From Parasponia andersonii (Eukaryota; Streptophyta; Magnoliopsida; Rosales; Cannabaceae), in assembly GCA_002914805.1 (NCBI GenBank), contig JXTB01000092.1, forward strand, positions 1,014,278 to 1,078,277: DNA of 64,000 nucleotides, read 5' to 3'. This document shows positions 60,062 through 64,000 of this stretch, in pieces. A program made the position numbers and the translations under genes. Every line of letters starts with the position of its first letter. Position 1 is the first letter of the stretch. Under the pieces are notes generated by a model that saw nothing but the letters and a program-made list of their open reading frames with translations, made no database searches and was not told the DNA's origin.

Positions 60062-62130
60062 TAATGACATAATAATAACGTAAGTATTATCACAATGCTG
60101 ATATTACGTATCGAAGTCCCGATAGGCAGTCGTAATGAAGAATGACACTTCTCACGGCATCCCTGTACGTAGGTGGTTGTAGGGATAACTGACTTACGGA
60201 TCAACAATAATATGATGATGTAATAATAATAAAAAAATCTAGTTAACAGAGGCGAATAAACTGACCATAATGTCAACTAGGGATTAGATACGTAAAATAA
60301 AGGGGTTAGAGATAATAATAACAATAATAGCAATAATAACAAAAGTAATAGGTAAGGGAATATGACGGAACATAAAATCCTGAACTATGCCACGGGTTAA
60401 GCACAGAGTTCGAAAAAAATAGCTCAGGACCCACAAATCATTAAAGTGTAAGGGTTATAAGCTGCATACAAAGAGACTTGCAAAACAAATTAGTAGAAAA
60501 AGGTAATGTAAAGATAATAGAAAATGAAATAAAAATAATTGATTGGTGAGAAAGTAATATAAAATAATTATGAGACTAAGATATGTGAATAAATAAGGAG
60601 TTAAGTAGAAAATTACTACTTTTTTAAATACTTAACTAAATTTACCACTACTACTAGATTCTACAACTTTTAGGAGGGAACTAGTCAAAAATTTATTCAG
60701 AATTCATCAAGAATTCATCAAGAATCTATCAAGAATCTATCACGATTAATACTGACGTCAAGAATCTATCAAGAATCCATCAAGATTATTAAGAATTCAT
60801 TTTTAAAAAGTAGTATCGTGGTAGATTTAATTAATGAGGAAAAAAAGTGGCATTCATCTAATTTATTCATAAATAAGTATGGGCGTAGAAAATAGATATA
60901 TGAAAATATTTAGGCCTATCCAAATATTTAGGAAAAGATCAATAATAAAGAGATTTGTTGCTCAAGTTCTATACATGCGTGAACATATAAAGATAAGCAT
61001 GTATATGTATATATGTATGCAGATGAGATAGAAGTGACTAGGAACTAGTCACGGGTCAACTAAAAAAAAGATAGGCACGTAAAATACTACAAGATGCATT
61101 TAAGTGTGTATATATATAGAGTTATGATAGAAAAATATATATATATATATATATTTATATATTTATAGAAGTAATACAAGATGAATTTAAGTGTATATAT
61201 ATAGAGTTATGATAGAAAAATATATATATATATTTATATATTTATAGAAGTAAAAAAAAGGATGAGAATTTAGCTATGAATTAGTTATGAACCAAGGTGG
61301 TGATAGAATGGTGACTCTTGGGCCTTGACTTAGATGAAAGAACAAGAGATGTTCATCGAGTGGACCGAAAATAGGTCTTGGTTTGGACAATAAGGAAGAC
61401 AAGAGGAGTTAGTAATGGTGATGATAAATGGCCTCGTCAAATTGGTATATATGTATTAGGAAGATTATATGAAAATAAATAAGATCATGGGCTTGAAGAA
61501 ATAAGGCTTGGAGCCCAAAGGATGAACGAAGGGAATTGATATGGTGGAGGTATTGGTAGGGTAGCCGTGGATTGATAGAAAAACAAAGCATAATAGAGGT
61601 GATAATGGCCACGGATGAGGACTAAAGACAAGAGATGGTTGTAATATGATCAATAAACGAGATGAAGTCCAAGATTTCGGTTGGAGATAAACGTGAGATG
61701 AAGTGGTGAGGGAGGAAAGTTACTTTGGTTTGATAGATTATGAGCTGAAAGATAGAGCGTCAGAGCAAAAAGAGAGGAAAGATAATTGGTTTGATAGATT
61801 ATGAGCTGAATCATCCTTTACAAATGAGATGCTAGCACCTATTTATAAGCAAATTATCCCTCTATTTACAAGAAATCTTAAGTAACAAAAGATTAGGTGT
61901 CTAGCTTTTATTAGCTTAGTCTAGTCTTAATGTAGAAGTACTTAGGCAATAAGTACTTGTAACTACAAGATATCTTGGAGCCTAAGTAGACGAGGTATCA
62001 CCTATCTATAAGAACTTATTATATAAGTTCTTTTATTACAAGTAATTTAGCTTGAGGTTTAAGCTAAAGAATGTTCTAAAGTATTCTAGAAATTTAGTAG
62101 CAGCTTAATCTTGGGAAAAGAGGGCTCCAA
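59875..62130 (-). repeat. Repeat-rich segment, possible LTR on the minus strand
   Basis: Contains diverged tandem copies sharing gtatcgaagtcttgatgggt / gtatcgaagtcccgatagg (about 59925 and 60108), a (TAA)n run, short aagaatctatc repeats (60700-60780), a duplicated (TA)-rich block (61088-61250) and a 61-bp duplication of ttggtttgatagattatgag (61725, 61786). A good minus-strand TATA box (gcttataaataggtgc, 61850-61835) suggests the U3-R part of an LTR. No confident termini were found. Confidence 0.35.
60016..60058. repeat. (TAA)n microsatellite
   Basis: About 14 uninterrupted trinucleotide units between the two diverged copies of the local tandem repeat. Confidence 0.95.
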
Positions 62131-62637
62131 CCGCATGTAGCATGGCTCTGACATAGTCTTCCTTCATGTAGCTCAAGTGTAAATGACATGTAGTTTAGGC
62201 ATTGGTGAATAATTCTCAAATGATTAGTTCACGTTGTGTTATACATCGTTTAAGCGAGCTAGTTTAGGTCAATAATTTTTGTGTTTAATTAGCAATAATC
62301 CATGCCCTAAGATTAATCGCAAAAATTGAGAAAACTCCAAAACAAATATTAAGTTAATTCAACAGTAAACAACACCATGTCGTAACTAAAATTGACACTT
62401 AATAAACCATATGTTATTTTTTAAATTTATGCAAAACTCCTGTGATCCTAAAATGATAACCAGAAGTACAAAATTACAAAAAGATGCCCCCTTCCATAGT
62501 GAAAATTCACGAATAGTTGTATCAAAAAATGGATAATAGGATAAAAACATAAGAAAAGAAAAGAGGGGATTGTCCAGGTTCATTTCCAGTATGTATCCAT
62601 CACGACAATGTTGTATAAGCAAGTTATATCCTCAACA
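62131..62637. other. Downstream flank of the CRK pseudogene
   Basis: AT-rich, no domain. A short minus-strand frame at 62386-62622 has no recognisable similarity. This should hold the former 3' UTR of the CRK-like gene. Confidence 0.4.
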
Positions 62638-63819
62638 CTAGCGAGGGTAGGTGATTGAAGCCTCATTTACAGATGCTTTAATAGACTCACTCTTGGAATG
62701 ATCTAATTGATCAGTCACCCTTGAATTGAAATCAGATGCCAATGTCAAATCTGATCCCATGGTTGTACGCATAAAGAAAACTGGCTCCGCGGGAACTGGA
62801 AGAGAAAGGGAGTTGCTATTTAGCATGAGAACAATTGCATTCATGGTTGGTCTGTCAGCTACATTTTCTTGGACACACAATAGTCCAATGTGGATGCATC
62901 TCATTATTTCGGATCCTGAATCAACTCTCATTAGTGGATCTACGATATTCGTAGCTGTTCCTTCTCTTCAATTTCTCCATGCCGGCAATGATATTTAATG
63001 TACACATGACCTCATTCTTGAATTCAAGTTCTCCTTGTTTTGAACCCATGGACAACCTTTTTACAGCTACGTCTTGTCCATTGGATAGCCTACCCTGAAA
63101 TACACATCTCAACGAAATGTATGAACACATGCACGAAGTATTGCGTGCATTCAATGGACTTGACAATGGCTCATCCTAACAAAAAACAGACTGTTTACTC
63201 CTATTTTTAATTACCTTGTAAACAGCTCCAAATCCACCCTGTCCGAGCTTATTTGTCTCAGAAACGTTATCGGTCGCAACTCTGATAGTCTCAAAACTAT
63301 ATTGCAAGGATTCCGCACTTTCAATTTCATCCACAGATTCGTACAAGGGCCGACCTTCCAAAGCATAAGTAATAAAATAAATTTCTCCTCAAGGGAATTG
63401 TAATTTATGAATTTTCTAGCTAAAACCTTTTCTGAGATCTATATTTTCCACTAGTGCTTATGGGTTTCGTGAAGGCTGTGTAAGAACTTTTCTTAGTTGT
63501 TTTAACATTTACCATAATGGAAATAGGCTTCAACACACGAGTATACAATCTTTGGGTATAAGTTAAATTAGTTTTTGATAGATGCAACATGTGAAGTAGA
63601 AGTGCTAGAGGACAGAAATTCAAGAGAATATTAAATGCCTCCTGTGTTAAACAGATCACACAAGAAGAGTGAACTAGATTAATTTAAACTTACTTTCAAT
63701 CTCTCTCTTTGTCCTCCTCTTTCTTAAAAACACGCAGACGAAGATGAATAGAAGAACAGATACAGCAATTGGCACAAGTACAGCAATAATGACTGTTCTA
63801 GATGTGTTACTCTTCTTTC
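62638..63819 (-). pseudogene. CRK-type receptor kinase pseudogene, kinase core deleted, 5' end outside window
   Basis: Minus-strand exons: 63819-63694 (transmembrane helix TVIIAVLVPIAVSVLLFIF then RKRR), 63354-63215 (juxtamembrane and glycine loop, [12 protein letters not shown]) and 63094 to about 63008 (GRLSNGQDVAVKRLS with the ATP-binding lysine, to FKNEV). The sequence then jumps, with no intron or intervening kinase exons, to the last exon (about 62983-62638; GLLCVQENVADRPTMNAIVL and a final NEASITYPR). Missing are HRDLK, DFG and APEY. Just after the jump an in-frame TGA stands where relatives have a Trp codon (AWRNW). The double-DUF26 exon, if present, is beyond the right edge. It cannot encode an active kinase. 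Confidence 0.85.
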
Positions 63820-64000
63820 CTGCAGAAACCGGCAACATTACAATTTACAATTATACGGGAAAAAATATATCTCATTCGGGAATCGTAAGGTTACTAAGGG
63901 CCCATTTGGTATATAATTCAAGAACAGACTTTACAAATAATAGGATTTTCTACCTAAAAGCATCCAATTTTTTATAACAACGGAAAATTCTCTAGGTAAC

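Noticed and set aside
59992..60276. 94-residue tyrosine-rich minus-strand frame
   Set aside because: Poly-Tyr arises from the (TAA)n microsatellite read in reverse; not a protein gene.

Overview
The window looks like nuclear DNA of a flowering plant, most likely a eudicot. It is strongly AT-rich, its genes are split by GT-AG introns, and it carries plant-specific families: a subgroup IVc bHLH factor, a plant-type TauE/SafE transporter and DUF26 (cysteine-rich) secreted proteins and receptor kinases. Long gene-poor stretches are filled with nested Ty3/gypsy and Ty1/copia elements, a Mutator-like element, solo LTRs and MITEs. I cannot name the species. One ambiguous base (n) at 47016 marks a draft assembly.

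Left end (1-5100): the last three exons of an ILR3-like bHLH gene on + (191-928) face a complete four-exon TauE/SafE gene on - (3889-1407). Upstream of the TauE gene lies a diverged second copy of its promoter region without a gene body. From 5983 to 7561 sits a large palindromic (foldback) element, followed by a 172-bp tandem duplication, tRNA-like (SINE-like) segments and AT-rich spacer with a MITE at about 12062-12554.

DUF26 cluster (14245-18728): a two-exon secreted double-DUF26 protein on + (14245-15242) faces an apparently intact seven-exon cysteine-rich receptor-like kinase on - (18728-15583). A third family member at the right edge (63819-62638, -) is a pseudogene: most of its kinase domain is deleted and it carries a stop codon.

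Ty3/gypsy block (19589-30385, element on -): a decayed Tat-lineage element with gag, protease, RT, two RNase H domains and integrase. On the opposite strand, next to its 3' end, is an extra ORF with its own TATA box and introns. One LTR is about 650 bp; the other is reduced to about 50 bp, yet a 5-bp target duplication (gaaat) is still visible.

31322-40521: a MITE with TTTACACCC-type ends; a Mutator-like element (33095-38378) with a MuDR-type N-terminal fragment, a solo LTR inside it and tandem subterminal repeats; and a smaller TIR element (39447-40521).

Ty1/copia nest (40704-55512): an old + strand copia element is split in its gag region by a younger - strand copia element (41336-50779, perfect aagac target duplication). 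The inner element keeps only protease and integrase remnants, has an extremely AT-rich interior and contains a GC-rich island at 48140-48655. The outer 3' LTR is itself interrupted by a 353-bp poly(A)-tailed retroposed insert. Further right are a solo LTR (56739-58783) and a repeat-rich segment with a - strand TATA box (59875-62130).

The only genes likely to be functional are the bHLH gene, the TauE gene, the DUF26 secreted protein and the CRK. The rest is mainly a record of transposition. I saw no tRNA, rRNA or CRISPR features and no evidence of a new multi-gene system. The most distinctive items are the antisense ORF of the Tat element, the GC island, the foldback element and the short DUF26 protein with a truncated receptor-like tail.
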